This document shows, in pieces, positions 48,855-61,500 of a stretch of DNA of 64,000 nt (positions are counted from its first letter, which is position 1; every line of letters starts with the position of its first letter). The stretch is taken from the NCBI RefSeq assembly GCF_026210795.1, contig NC_089434.1, positions 2,418,001 to 2,482,000 on the forward strand, given 5' to 3'. The DNA is from Rhizophagus irregularis (taxonomy: Eukaryota > Glomeromycota > Glomeromycetes > Glomerales > Glomeraceae). The notes below the pieces were generated by a model. The model saw only the letters and a list, made by a program, of their open reading frames with translations. It ran no database searches and was not told where the DNA came from. Position numbers and translations under genes: made by a program.

Positions 48855-49100
48855 ATTTTTCTTAATACTGCTTAATTTTTAAATTAAAGCCTTAATACTA
48901 AATTAGCTAAATTAGAATTAAGAAAAATTTGTGAGAATTTTCTTTGATACTGCTTAATTTTTAAATTAAAGCCTTAATATTAAATTAGTTAAATTAGAAT
49001 TAAGCAGTATTAAGAAAAATTCACAAGAATTTTTCTTAATACTGCTTAATTTTTAAATTAAAGCCTTAATACTACTAAATTAGTTAAATTAGAATTAATA
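48855..49100. repeat. ~90-bp palindromic repeat, cluster 1
   Basis: Three units starting CTTAATTTTTAAATTAAAGC at 48871, 48953 and 49044, separated by the near-palindrome CAGTATTAAGAAAAATTC...GAATTTTTCTTAATACTG. The same unit recurs in cluster 2 at 50185-50430. Confidence 0.8.
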
Positions 49101-49429
49101 TATGGGCTGATTTATGGAATTAAGTTTTTATATTCAAAAAACTAACTTGATTAAGAAAATGCAAATACAAGTTACATGAAAATGATAAATTCACACCGCT
49201 GATATAAATAAAATTGATTATTTTTTGATTTTTTTTAATAATATCATTAAAATTAAAAAATTTAAATATAATTGTCATGACAAAATGTTGAATAACTTAA
49301 CGTGTATGTGTGCTAGATGAATGAATTTATATTCATTAGAAAGAGGTAATCAAGAGCTATCAATAAACCAAATATCACATGAATTGGATCACAAGTTGCT
49401 GAATAATTACGTTCAATATATTTATTTTT

Positions 49430-49640
49430 AACCTTTGACTTTGATCGTTAATATCTTCACATCTAGTAATTCGATTTGAATAATCTTTTTTCGTTCAGGT
49501 AGAGTAGATTCTGGGCTTTCATATGAATATAAATATATGTGTTTAGCATATATGTACGCCGAGATATTAACGATTTTGTTAATTGAATAAAACTCTGACA
49601 CAAAAATTTTTAAAATTATAATTCTTACCAAAAGATGATC
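49430..49640. repeat. hairpin-forming repeat, decayed MITE core
   Basis: CGTTAATATCTTCACATCTAGTAATTCGAT... pairs with ...GCCGAGATATTAACG around a T-run/ATATGTGT centre. The layout (AATATCTC-AGCATC-AGTAATTC, T run, inverted arm) matches the 298-bp MITE core, although the sequences have diverged. Confidence 0.5.
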
Positions 49641-50184
49641 TTTACAGGTATTATTAGGCTCTTTTTACTTTACTTAACAAGTTTTTATTTGCCATTTCTG
49701 TTTTAAATTGAATAAATTAATAAAATCAATTTTAAAAAGTAATTAACAAGTAGAATAAAATTAGTATAGTAAAAAACAAAAAAAAACATCTCAAAAACTC
49801 TAAATCATAACTCACATTTTTATTTTGTATATATTTTTACTAAAAAAAAGAAGGAAATAAGGTTAAAAATAAATGAAAAAAGATTTTTATTAATTATTAA
49901 TATTTGTTTTCTTACTTACTGATTAAAAAAAACCTGCTATATATGTCTATAAACTTTTCTAAGTCACCTAACAAAAATCTGATTGAAAAGTAATTGAAAA
50001 GTGATTGAAAAAAAAAGTAGTTGCCATTGTTATTTTTGAATAAATGTTAAAAAATTTTTTTTTTATTTTTTGATAGATTTAGATCATCTGATTATGTAAC
50101 ACATACAATTTAAGCTTGTGAAACATAATTCTTGTTAAAATGTGCAAATCTTTATGTTTGGCTAATTTCACGAATTGGTAGATA

Positions 50185-50430
50185 TAAGCAGTATTAAGAA
50201 AAATTCGCAAGAATTTTCCTTGATACTGCTTAATTTTTAAATTAAAGCCTTAATACTAAATTAGTTAAATTAGAATTAAGCAGTATTAAGGAAAATTCGC
50301 AAGAATTTTTCTTGATACTGCTTAATTTTTAAATTAAAACCTTAATACTAAATTAGTTAAATTAGAATTAAGTAGTATTAAGAAAAATTCATGAGAATTT
50401 TCCTTAATACTGCTTAATTTTTAAATTATA
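50185..50430. repeat. ~92-bp palindromic repeat, cluster 2
   Basis: Units start at 50229, 50321 and 50413, spaced 92 bp apart, in the same orientation as cluster 1 more than 1 kb upstream. Confidence 0.8.
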
Positions 50431-50630
50431 ATTTATAAAAATGATTTATAATTGAGTTTTAAATTTAGTATTATCAATCGGACTTTGAACTTAAAAATTA
50501 AACAGTATTAACAAAAATTCTTGTGAATTTTTTAATAATTGTGATTTTATATCAGTGAGTTTTTGGGTAGTACATATTAGCAGATACTAGTATTGTTTGA
50601 TGCTTTAAAGTGTAGAAAAACTTACCCTAT

Positions 50631-52182
50631 CACACGTCAAATAAATAAAAATTGGCTGATTTTAGCTATATTTGTCCGATTTGTGACTTTTTACAGCCGT
50701 ATTACCAATTCTTAACCACATTTTTCAGTTTTTTCACTATACAAAAAAATTGTATATACATTATGAAATATATATTTTTATAAAAAATTATATTGTAATA
50801 TTGAATTAAAATTTAAAAAATATTTTATTAAGCAATATTAAATAAAAAACTAATCTTAAATAATTAGAATATAAATTTACTTGTAATTCAATGTAATACG
50901 CACAATTATAAAAAATTAATAACTCCACAAATATTAACTGTGCCTTCATTAAAATAAATATTCAAGTAGATTCTAAGCTGCTGAACAATTTTTAATTAAT
51001 AAAAGAAGTCGATTTACTTTGGCTAAAGTGCTCAAAATACGCTCTGAAGTAACAAAATAGAAAAAATAAAATTCGTAAATAAGTACCGTTGTGAAAATCG
51101 TGAATAACTAATCAAGTATTAACTGTACCTTCGTAAAAATTAATATCCAAGTAGCTTTTGACCTGCTGAACAACTTTCAATTAATAAAAGAAGTCGATTT
51201 ACTTTGACTAAAGTGCTCAAAATACGCTCTGAATTGACAAAACGGAAAAAAATAAAATTCGTAAATGAGTACTATTGTGAAAATCGTGAATAACTCATCA
51301 AGTATTAACTGTACCTTCGTGAAAATTAATATTCAAGTAGATTTTGATATGCTAAACAACTTTCAATTAATATAAGAAGTTGGTTTACTTTGGATAAAGT
51401 GCTCAAAATACGCTCTGAAGTGACAAAATGAAAAAAATAAAATTTGTAAATGAGTACTGTTGTGAAAATTGTAAATAACTCATTAAGTATTAACTGTACC
51501 TTCGTGAAAATTAATATCCAAGTAGATTTTAACCTGCCGAACAACTTACAATTAATATAAGAAGTTGATTTACTTTGGCTAAAGATCTCAAAATACGCTC
51601 TGAAGGTAAAAAAATTTGTAACTTAATACTACTGTATAATATAAAAAATGTAAATAATTCCAAAAATATTAACTGTACTTTTATGATCTTAACAGTTTTA
51701 AACTTACTAAACTACTTTTAATTAAAAGAATAAGATTTACTTCAGCCAAAATGCTCAAACCATACTTTGAAATATATGTAAAAAAAAATATAATATTTGT
51801 TTATATTTTAAATTATGAGTTATTTAATTTAAATGTATTTATATTTAAGAAAAAAAATATTTTAATTCTATTTTATAAAGTATTTAAAAAGTAATTTAGT
51901 AAAGTTTTTGAGGCAAAAAAATAATTATAACTGAAATAAAAAAAAAAATCTAAGTTAATAAATAAATATTAAATCGTAATATATAATCGCATGTTATATA
52001 TTAAAATTGAAAAATCCTATTACAAATAACCAAAAATTGGCAATTTCATGTTAAAAATCAGAAATATTATATTAAAATCAGAAATATTTATTAAAATCGA
52101 AAATATTATATTAAAATTGCCAAAAAATCAGACAGCCATATTAAAAAGGACAAAAATCTGATTTTTATTTATTTGACCTGTG
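50631..52182. mobile_element. CACTA-like element (1.55 kb) with internal satellite
   Basis: Termini CACACGTCAAATAAATAAAA and (inverted) CACAGGTCAAATAAATAAAA. TAT lies on both flanks (50628-50630 and 52183-52185), consistent with a 3-bp duplication. No transposase. Contains the 185-bp tandem array. Confidence 0.65.
50925..51785. repeat. 185-bp tandem repeat, ~4.7 copies
   Basis: The phrase ATTAACTGT(G/A)C(C/T)TTC recurs at 50933, 51118, 51304, 51489 and 51668. Each unit also holds AAGAAGTCGATTTACTTTGG and CTCAAAATACGCTCTGAA. The last unit is more diverged. Small ORFs in it are by-products. Confidence 0.88.
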
Positions 52183-54371
52183 TATATTTGTAGAAAATAC
52201 GTTATAAACGTATGAATTTTAATATACTGTAGAATAATATGTATACCGTATCCTTTATTTACAATATTTTTGTAAACCGTATACAAAATACTGATATACA
52301 GTAGAAATGATATACGTTATAGATGTATGAATTTAATATACCGTATCACACAGTATGTTTACCGTATACTTTATTGTATTTTTTACTAAGCACATTTTGC
52401 GAACAGTATACATTATACTAATATACCGTATGTAAAAATGCAAACTGTATCAAAAATACGTATATACAGTGTAAAAACCATATACATATTTTTTATAAGG
52501 CCGATATTCCGTTCTTTATCAAAAAAAACAACTTGATGGCCTACTTCAAGAAATTTGAAAACATTACCTCCTGCCGCCTCTTTTCTAAACCCAATGCTAA
52601 AGTTCAACAAACCCGCATTGTATATAACAATGCTGATTCAATTGCTCGGTTTACTGATCAATGGGCTGTATACTGTTTTTTCATCTGCCTCCGCATTACC
52701 CCATGTCATTATATCATAGAGCAAAAAGCTGCGCGTTATCAATACGTTGCCACTCTCACTTAACTTCCCCTAATGTTAAGGATATTAACCTTGCTCCTCT
52801 TACCCGAAATCTTGGCGCTAAAGCTGTCAATGTGCCGCTCTCCCTTAACTCTTATAAACCCAAAAGATGGGTTTATATCACCTTCAATTCCCAAGAAACC
52901 ATGGATGCTGCTATAGAACAAACTGTCAGCTTTCAAGGCAAGGTGCTTTCATGGTCCTCCCCCGACAATACTAATAAACTTTGCCACAGATGTGGTAAGT
53001 TAGACTGCGCTCCCAATTTTTGCCCACTCAAACAATCCAGAGGTCGCACTTGTACTCGTGATCTGGTGATCAAACTCAAGGAACGCTTCAATATTAACCA
53101 ACCTTGTCACTCTAGCTCTAATGCCAATACGCGCTCTCACTTCAGATCTCGCTCAAAATCCAGAGATCAATCAACCTCTATTTCGAGACGTGGCAATAAC
53201 ATTTCACAGAACAATAATAAAAATAATGTTAATAGTCAGGCTAATTCCAATCCCAATAACTCCCAACGTGCTCGACATAATAGTAAAGAACGCTCAGTCT
53301 CATTCTCCTCTTCTTCCCATTCTACAGCACGTCCATTACCTCGATAAACTCCTAATTCTGCATTATCTCCTGATGATGCTAATAACATTTTGAACCTTTT
53401 ACGTGAATTACAATGTGAAGTTGCTAACTTCCATAAGCGCATCTCCGCCCTGGAACTTGCTGACCAAAGGATGACTCGAATTGAATCTCACCTTGGTTTT
53501 GACCCGTTCCCTACAAATGACAACCCAGATTTGGATCTAATGCAAGAGGATGTTCCTATATCCCATGTCCCACTTAATATCCAGCCTTCAGCTAAATCCT
53601 CCTCACCTCCTAAAAGTATTTTAACGCGGTCTCAACTACCTTCAATTACCATTGCTTCTACTGCGCCGCACTCCTCTTCTCTTTCCCCTAATGCTCCTCT
53701 TTTCACTCCCACCTCCTCCACGCAAGATGAAATCAACGATCTCAAAAATAGTAGAGTCGTTATAGAAAGTAAATTGGACCAGCTTACTGGCCATATCAAA
53801 CAATTCATTAGCTCCATTGGTGGTGCTTTCTTAGAACAAGCTGATTCAGCTTCTTCTATTTAATTTTCTTCTTTTCGATTTATTTTTCTGACTGTTTTAT
53901 CATTGTGCTTTAATGTCGGACTTTAATTATGATACCTTTGTATGAAACCCTTCCAACCCGAATCTTGTTACTGAATTTTTTTTACATGAATCTTTATTTT
54001 CTTCTTCCAGTAACAATTCTCCTATCCCTAACTCTTTTAATATTTCCTCCTTTAATGTTAATGGCCTTAAAATGCATGGTCAAACTAAAATAGAACAACT
54101 TTCCACTTTCTTTTCCCTTAGACATATTTCTTTTGGTAGTATTGTTGATATTCATCTTCATCCCAAACAAATGAAGTTTTTATCCAAGCGTATTTCTAAT
54201 TATACTGTTTTTTCTTCAGACTTGGATACTTCTAAACAAATTCTTTCTTCTGGTGGTGTCTCTCTTTTTATTGATAATTCACTTGCTTGTCATGTACAAG
54301 ATTTTAAATCCCATTCTTCGCGTTTGCTCTCTGTTGATTTATATTTTAAAGGCAACGTGAAATTACGTATA

Positions 54372-56551
54372 CAGTCGCCACTGGTTATAACAAACCTGTT
54401 TGTACCGAAAACTTGTTATAGTGAACTAAGTTTTACAGAACCAATTTTTTTATAGTAAATTACATTGGATATAACGAAATCACATAATAAATTGCTATAT
54501 ACCACATCCGAACTCATTATAGCTAGCCCAAATATATTAGCTGCATATTTAGTATACTGAACTGTCACGTGACTTATATGGCTAATATAAAAGATAATCA
54601 TGTCACCATTACGTGTAAATACTTTTTCCAATTTCCGTTAGTCTGAATCGGATAAATTTCTTCAAAAGTTCCAATAATGCTGACCAAAAAAAAAGAGTTA
54701 GTCTTTCTGCTAAACAAAAGCGCGAAATCTGTGAAATGAAAGAGAAAGACCCAACACTCCAAAATGTAGAACTTGCGCAAAAATATAATGTTGGGAAGTC
54801 TACAATTACCAACATTTTAAGAGAAAGTGACCGTTGGCTTACAATTACAGAAAGCAAAGAGAATACTAAAAAATTTCGCAGACCAAAATGGCCACAACTG
54901 GAAGGTGCACTTGGTTTATGGGTTGACAACGCACTTAATACTAAACAAGATATTGATGGTAATATCTTAAAGGTAAAGGCAAGCTATTTTGCTGAACAGT
55001 TTTCAATAGAAGATTTTTATCATTCAGAGGGTTAGTTAGGTGGCTTTAAAAAATGGCATGGTTTGCGTCAATTTAAAAAGCAAGGTGAAGCTGAAAGTGC
55101 TCCTTCAGCTGAATCAATAGAAAGAAATCGTTTTGCTTTACAACAGCTCCTTGCACCTTACAACCCTGAAGATATTTGGAATGGTGATGAAACTGGCCTA
55201 TTCTGGAAGATGGAACCTTCTAGAGTTTTGGCACGTAATTCTCTATCAGGGCATAAAAAAGAGAAATCCCGTGTTACAATATTTTGTGCAACAAATGCAA
55301 CCAGCAGTGAGAAAATGACGCTAACATTTATTCACAAATACAAAACTTCTCGTGTTATGAAAAACATTAATTATAAAAACCTTCCAGTTTATTACTTTTG
55401 GAATAAAAAAGCATGGATGCAAGTTAGCATTTTTAATGAAGTTCTTCTTAAACTCAATGAAATAATGAGACAAAAAAGACGAAAAATAATTTTTTAATTG
55501 ATAATGCACCAGTACATCTTATTTTAGATGAAACTCGAGAAAAGTTGGATAGTATAGATGTGAAATTTCTTCCACCAAATACTACCACTAAACTTCAGCC
55601 TTGTGATGCGGAGATCATTCATTCATTTAAGTGTCATTACAAATGACTTTTCATTCAGAATAGGATTGATACATATGATGATGTGCAGGACGGTATTGTG
55701 GAAGAACTTGCAGATTATACCATTTATGATGCTTTACAGAATGCGGCTGAAGCATGGTCAACAGTATTTTCTCAAACAATTTCAAACTGTTAGAAGAAAA
55801 CAGGTATTCTTCCACCAAGTATTAACAAAACTGGAGAATTTCCTGATAATGATTCAGCATTTTCTGATGATAGGTATGCAAAATTATATAATATAATTTT
55901 TTTAAAATTAACATTAACTTCTATTTTTCTTAGTTTTGATATGGATATTGATGAACTTGAAGCGTTAATTTCCCAGCTTCCAAATAATGATCTTAATACG
56001 TATGAATACCTTCATGTTGAGGATGAGATGCCGAAAGGTGGGCTTACAGATTTTGAAATAGTTGATACTATACGAAATGCAGATAAGGAAGAGGAAGATA
56101 TGATGGATGAGACCGAATTTACACCTATATCGGAAAAAGTGAGTCCAACAGATGCAGAAAAGGCTATGAATAAAACTATAAAATTTTTGTATGAACAGAG
56201 ACCAGAATTTGGTGATGTAAATGAAGAGTTAAAGGTTTTAAGAAAATTACATAAAAAAGTAAAACTTTTAGTTGTAAATAATCTTAAACAGCTTGATCTT
56301 CATTACTTCCAATATAATAATAATGTTTAAATAGCTGGTTAATACTTATAGTCGTTAATAAAATAATATTGTAGTACATCGCGCATTTTATTAACTTTAA
56401 TTTAAATATAATGGTCATGTGCAGCTAAAACTATTGGATAAATTTATATACCGAACAGTTCGGTATATAACATAAATATTATATATCGAATTCGTTATAT
56501 ACTGAACCAAATCTCTTGGAACAGCTGGTTCGTTATATCCAGTGGCGACTG
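54372..56551 (+). mobile_element. pogo/Tigger-type transposon (2.18 kb)
   Basis: TIRs CAGTCGCCACTGGTTATAAC and (inverted) CAGTCGCCACTGGATATAAC, with a TA duplication (54370-54371 and 56552-56553), the Tc1/mariner-pogo signature. Inserted in LINE ORF2; excision restores the copy 1 reading TA|TTTGTTAT. Confidence 0.95.
54677..56330 (+). pseudogene. pogo/Tigger transposase (CENP-B HTH and DDE_1)
   Basis: The N-terminal HTH reads SLSAKQKREICEMKEKDPTL...LAQKYNVGKSTITNIL. A CENP-B-type domain follows (WPQLEGALGLWVDNALNTKQ). The DDE_1 core shows NGDETGLFW (~55183), DNAPVHL (~55500) and LQPCDAEIIHSFK (~55600), so all three catalytic Asp codons are present. Breaks: the putative ATG (54677) is out of frame by one base at an A9 run, TAG at 55033 (Trp expected), a shift near 55490, and TGA at ~55643. 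A small intron (~55875-55934) precedes the acidic C-terminal exon starting at MDIDELEALIS. About 510 residues expected. Confidence 0.88.
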
Positions 56552-58321
56552 TATTTGTTATTTATATCCCCCTCCTGCTGAAAGTGTTTTGCGCTCTGAC
56601 ACTATTGATTTGCTCATTCAACAACTTCTTCTTACTAAACAAGCTGGTTTTTACCATGCTGTTTGTGGTGATTTTAATATGCATTTAGATAAATATTATC
56701 CTATCTATTTTAATCAACCCCAAATTGCTTCTCAACAAATTCACCGATTATTTTATCATCTCCTTTCTCATGGATATGAAGACTATACTCCTATTAATTC
56801 TTCCAGTTCCCTAGGCACCTTTCATCGTAATGATCAAATTACGCGTGTTAATTATGTATGGTCCTGCCCTCTTCTCAAAGGATTCGCTTTGACTGCATAC
56901 ATCTTTGATGCTCAAGACATTTGCACATCTGATCATAACCCTGTCATCACATATTATGATATGTCTTTACTTTTCACCTCCACCAAATTGGCTCACGCTC
57001 GACAACTTAAGCGCCAGACTTGCCGCATCTTCAAATTTGATTCTGTTACCGATTCTCAATGGACAGAATTCACTGACAATGCTGATGTTCTATGTGACGT
57101 CTTACCTTCAACCTTCTCGTCCTGGCATATCAATCAAATGTGCAAATATCTTCAATCACGAATCCTCAAAGCTGCCAATACAACTCTACCTTCTTCTACA
57201 GTTGGCAACAATTATACTCCTAAAATTCCTAAGGAACTGGAAACATTAACTCAACATTATCGGTTTTTAAATCGCCTAATGCATTCAATACGTCTATTAT
57301 GTAAATATCCTTTGACTTATTCTGCTGCTCATGAACATAAGTGGTCTATTCATTTAATTAGACTTCAAAATATTCTTCAATTATACAAGAAAGTGTTTGC
57401 TTTCATTCCCACTTTACCTTTGTCTCTTTTATCATGTCGACAAGATGATTTCAAATCACTCCTTGATGTATTATCCAATATTTTAAAATCCTTACGGGGA
57501 TATCATTTATTTCAAGAAAAAGAATTTCAAGACTCCTCTATCTGTGCTCGTTTGGATGATAGAAATAATAATTTCGAAACTGACCTTTCTTCTTTTATTG
57601 ATTCAGCACTCTCTCGCACTCGTCATCGAATTACTTTGAATCGTGTCTTTCTTGACCATCCTACTCGTCCTCAGCTACTTACTAATCCTAAAGACATAGA
57701 TGATGCTGTTGTTAACCATTTCCAAAACTTTGTGCCAATTAAATCCACTCCTCTTACCTCTCTCGATGTATTACCCGATAAATGGTCTTCGGCCTATCAA
57801 CCCATGGCTGATGTATTCTCCTCCATCTATGATTCTTTAATGAATCCCTTACCCTTGATGAATGGTTATCTACCGTATCTTCTACTCCTAATGGCAAAGC
57901 CCCTGGTCCTTCCATGATTACTTATGAAATACTCAAACATTTTGGACCTCGTACTTCGGATTTACTTTTAATTTTAATCAAATCCTGCCTTTTCAAAGCT
58001 GATATTCCCGACTTATGGTGACAAGCAATGGTCTTTCCCATCCCCAAACCTCACGAATGGAAATTTCAATTAAAAAATACTCGTCCTATCACCTTACTTG
58101 AAGTGATTAGAAAATCTCTCGTCAAACTTTTTTATAATCGTCTTTCTACTATTTTGGCATCGTACAATGTCTTAAAAGGTGGTAACTTCGCTGGTCTCCC
58201 TGGTGGTTCATGCCGCGACCCTATTATTACTCTGGAATTCATTATCCATAATGCCGATGTCAACAAAAATCTACTTTGGATACTTTCTTAAGACATATCC
58301 AAAACTTTCGACTCTGTCAAC

Positions 58322-58565
58322 TAAGATTGCTTGTCTAAACCTCTTCAAAATCCTATGATTAGTTTCATCAAAATTTTACTATAGATTTATTATAGTTTTG
58401 GCAGAGTTTTGGCAGTTTCGGCATTTATAATAAGTTTTGGCAGTTTCGCCTTTTTCCAAAGTTTCGCCAGTTTTTTAATATAACTTTAATATAGTTTCGG
58501 CAGAATTTCACTTTTCGGCAAAACGCCATTTTGCCTAAACCTCTAGGTTTCAGCAAGCAACCTTA
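58322..58565. mobile_element. 244-bp hAT MITE, TAAGGTTGC family
   Basis: Ends TAAGaTTGCTTGtCtAAACC and (inverted) TAAGGTTGCTTGCTGAAACC, with the 8-bp duplication CTGTCAAC (58314-58321 and 58566-58573). Inserted in the RT domain of LINE copy 4, between DSVN and LTMLHF. Interior repeats of TTTCGGCAG/TTTTGGCAG. Confidence 0.92.
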
Positions 58566-61500
58566 CTGTCAACCTAACAATGTTACATTTCGCTCTCGAA
58601 CATATACGCCTTCCAGCTTCTGCTGTCAAGTTTATTCTTTCACTTTTTATGAAACGCACTAATAGCGTTTTCACTGCTTATGGATCTACTCCTGCCTATA
58701 GGGTTCGCATTGGTATTGACCAAGGCGAAGTTATTTCTCCTCTTTTATGGGTTATTTATATTGATCCTTTACTTACTGTATTGAAGAATGAAATGATGGA
58801 CCCTTATGTTCTTTCAGCACCCTCTTTAATTGCTTCACAAGGTTTTTCCCCTGATCTTCGTGTCAACAATTTAGTTTTTATGGATGACTCTACTCTCGTC
58901 TTCTCGTCAAAAGCTGGCATGGAATCTATGTTGTCTATTACAGAAGAATTTTATCAGATTAACAACACTTCTACTAATCACAACAAATATGTGTTAATTA
59001 CCAATTCATTGCCTTTATCCTCAAATTCTACTCTTTCCCTGTTACGTTTAATTTGGATTTATCCTCTTTAAATAGCATTCCTTTTATTACTATTACTTCA
59101 ATTTCTATGACAACTTCTTTTCGTTTTTTAGGTGTTTGGTTTAACATTAAAAGCTCACGTGATTTCGTCAAGAAATAACTCAAACACGAATATAATTCTT
59201 TTGCCGCAACCATCTGACCTGCAAAGCTTTCTGCCAAACAAGTTGTGTATTTACACAATGCTGTCCTTATTCCAAAACTTGAATATCGGATGTAAGTGAC
59301 TCACTTGTCTGAATCGGACTGTCACCTTATAACGAGAAGTATATGATCTGTTGTGAAACATAAAGCAAATTTTTCTCGTTCTCTTCCCAACCCTATTTTA
59401 TTTTTATTTCAAGTATTGGGCTTGATTAATTTGTTTGCTCATCAACGACAATGTCATATTACTAATTTATTTTTAATAGCTAATTCTTCCTTTTCTTTTA
59501 TTCAATCTCTTTTTATTTATAGATTGCGTTTAATTCAATATCATTTTTTGATTCCTATTTTTCTTTTTTTAATTAAAGACTGGTCTATATGGTCTTCTCT
59601 TTTTTCTTTTAAGAAAGATTATATCGCTTGCACTATCGCTCTCCTGAACTCTACCCTTTTCGTTTGCTTCATACTCAACTTTCGAAGCTTCTGAACTTAT
59701 CCCTGTTAGAAGAACGCGTTCCTCTATTTGAATGCATGACGCCAAAAGTCTTTAAAGCTTATTTGCCTATCCTGCGTAAATGACAATTGTTTTACTTATC
59801 CCAACTTGTTACTCCACAAGGCACCCATTTAATTTCTTGGAAAGCTTATTATGACAACTTGGTTGGAAGACGTAACCCTGGCCATACTCCTTATTGGTAC
59901 AGATATCCAACAATCTACCACTGTTCCTAACTCTAATAATCGTTTACTTGACGATTATATCACTATGCCCACAAATGACTCTTCATTTTATGAATTGGAA
60001 CCTTGTCTTTCCTCTCCTTTTACCACTAAAAATTGGATTGTCACGTTGGATGAATTCGGTTTTCCCGTCTTCGGTAAACAACTTTTGGTCCAAGCAGGCC
60101 GTGGCACTTACTCCATTGTCCATTGGATTTCCCCCAACTGTGAATCCTTGCCTGGCGATCTCATTAAACTTTCACCTTGCTCTGGTTGTGCTGCTCATAT
60201 CCCTTTACCTCCTTCTAAAAAACGGAATGCTGATTTAACTCTTTGTACACCAACGGTCTCTCTATAACATTCGCTCATTTTATCTACTACTAATGAATGA
60301 ATTAGAAGTAATACCTCTATAGTGACTTCCCCTTTTACTTGGACTGATATTGAAGATGGAGTCCGCCTCTATTATAGCAGATTGGACTTTGCTTCTGAAT
60401 TTTCTCCTGCAGATATTATTGCTGCTCTTGCTGCTGTTGAATCTTCAGCTGCTGCTATTTTTGCAAACTCCCCATTAGTTATTTCTGCAGAATCACGTTA
60501 TATCTTTTTTACTGATGGGTCCCTTATTAATTTAGGTACTCCTAATGTTTTTATGGGCTGGTCTTGGATGCAAATTGTTCCTGATGCTGGCTTCCCTAAC
60601 TCTATCGCTACTTACGTACATGGCATTATTCAGGATAATCCCTCTTCTTCTCGAGCCGAAGCTGCCGCTATTTACACAGTTTTAACCATTTTTCCCCGTG
60701 ACTCAGAAGTTACTATTTACACTGACTCGCAAACTGCCATCGATGGCCTTCGAGGTTGCTCTTCTTTTGTTTATTTGAATAGCCAACTTTATTACAAGAC
60801 TACAAACTTTAAGCTTTGGGCTATTATTGAACGAACCATTCTCTCCAAGAACTTGACTGTACTTATCGTTAAAGTTAAAGCTCACTCTGGCAATTATTTA
60901 AACGATTTACCGATTTCTTGGCCAATACTGCTCATACTGCCTCATCCAGCATTTTGATTTCTGATTTGGACCTTGCTTCTGCTCGCGACTTTGTCTTGAC
61001 TTATGATAATGACGTCATCTGCGAATCTAATCTGAGACACCTTCTCAAACAATACTATCAAACGCAGTTGATGCGTAATTTATTACAATTAACGCGATTT
61101 CACTTTACTTCTTTATTCTTAAGTAATATAGATTATCTTGTTGATTGGGACCTTACTTGGTTTGCTTTGAAATTCAAACCTTCTCATAACGCATCTTTCA
61201 CGTATGAACATGCTTCACGACATCATACCTTCAAATTTAAACTCTTCTTAGATGAATTACCCACTCTAGAAAAGCTTAAAAGAACTTGACCGGACTTATA
61301 CATGGACGAATTAACTTGTTATTCCTATATCGACCGCATGGAAGATTTGATGCACCTTTTTATGTGCAAAAAACGTCATTTACATATGCAACAAATCCTT
61401 CAATCTTATCAAAATCATTTGATTTCTAAACTTCAAGAAGCTGAAAAATTGGCAGATATTGATCCAACTCTGTTTATTACCAAACTTACTTCTCTTTCAT

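Larger units (their letters stand above)
47489..52500. mobile_element. ~5.0-kb non-coding insertion with ACAGTATA-type terminal repeats
   Basis: Sits between AAGTTACC and GATATTCC of LINE ORF1, adjacent in copies 1 and 2. Ends CCCTATAAAAAATATATATA and (inverted) CCTTATAAAAAATATGTATA form ~20-bp TIRs. Both flanks (47510-47860; 52180-52490) are filled with ACAGTATA, TACCGTATA and GCGAACAGTATA words in both orientations. No ORF of note lies inside. It carries a nested CACTA-like element (50631-52182). The target duplication is short or degraded (ACC/GCC). Superfamily unassigned. Confidence 0.7.
46728..53863 (+). pseudogene. LINE copy 4 ORF1, interrupted by a ~5.0-kb element
   Basis: Opens MSGNYAKRGCSSHNSNSRK and has a small deletion near 46800, so the long frame runs from 46889. 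It breaks at 47488 in the RRM region and resumes at 52501 (ADIPFFIKKNNLMAYFKKFE). The zinc knuckle CHRCGKLDCAPNFC (~52980), SR-rich stretch and coiled coil (LLRELQCEVANFHKRISALE ~53393) are intact to TAA 53863. Remaining breaks: a shift near 47340, TAA at ~52761 and TAA at ~53345. Confidence 0.8.

Noticed and set aside
47489-52500. Centromeric or origin-like AT-rich region
   Set aside because: It interrupts a LINE reading frame with matching inverted ends, so a mobile insertion explains it better.
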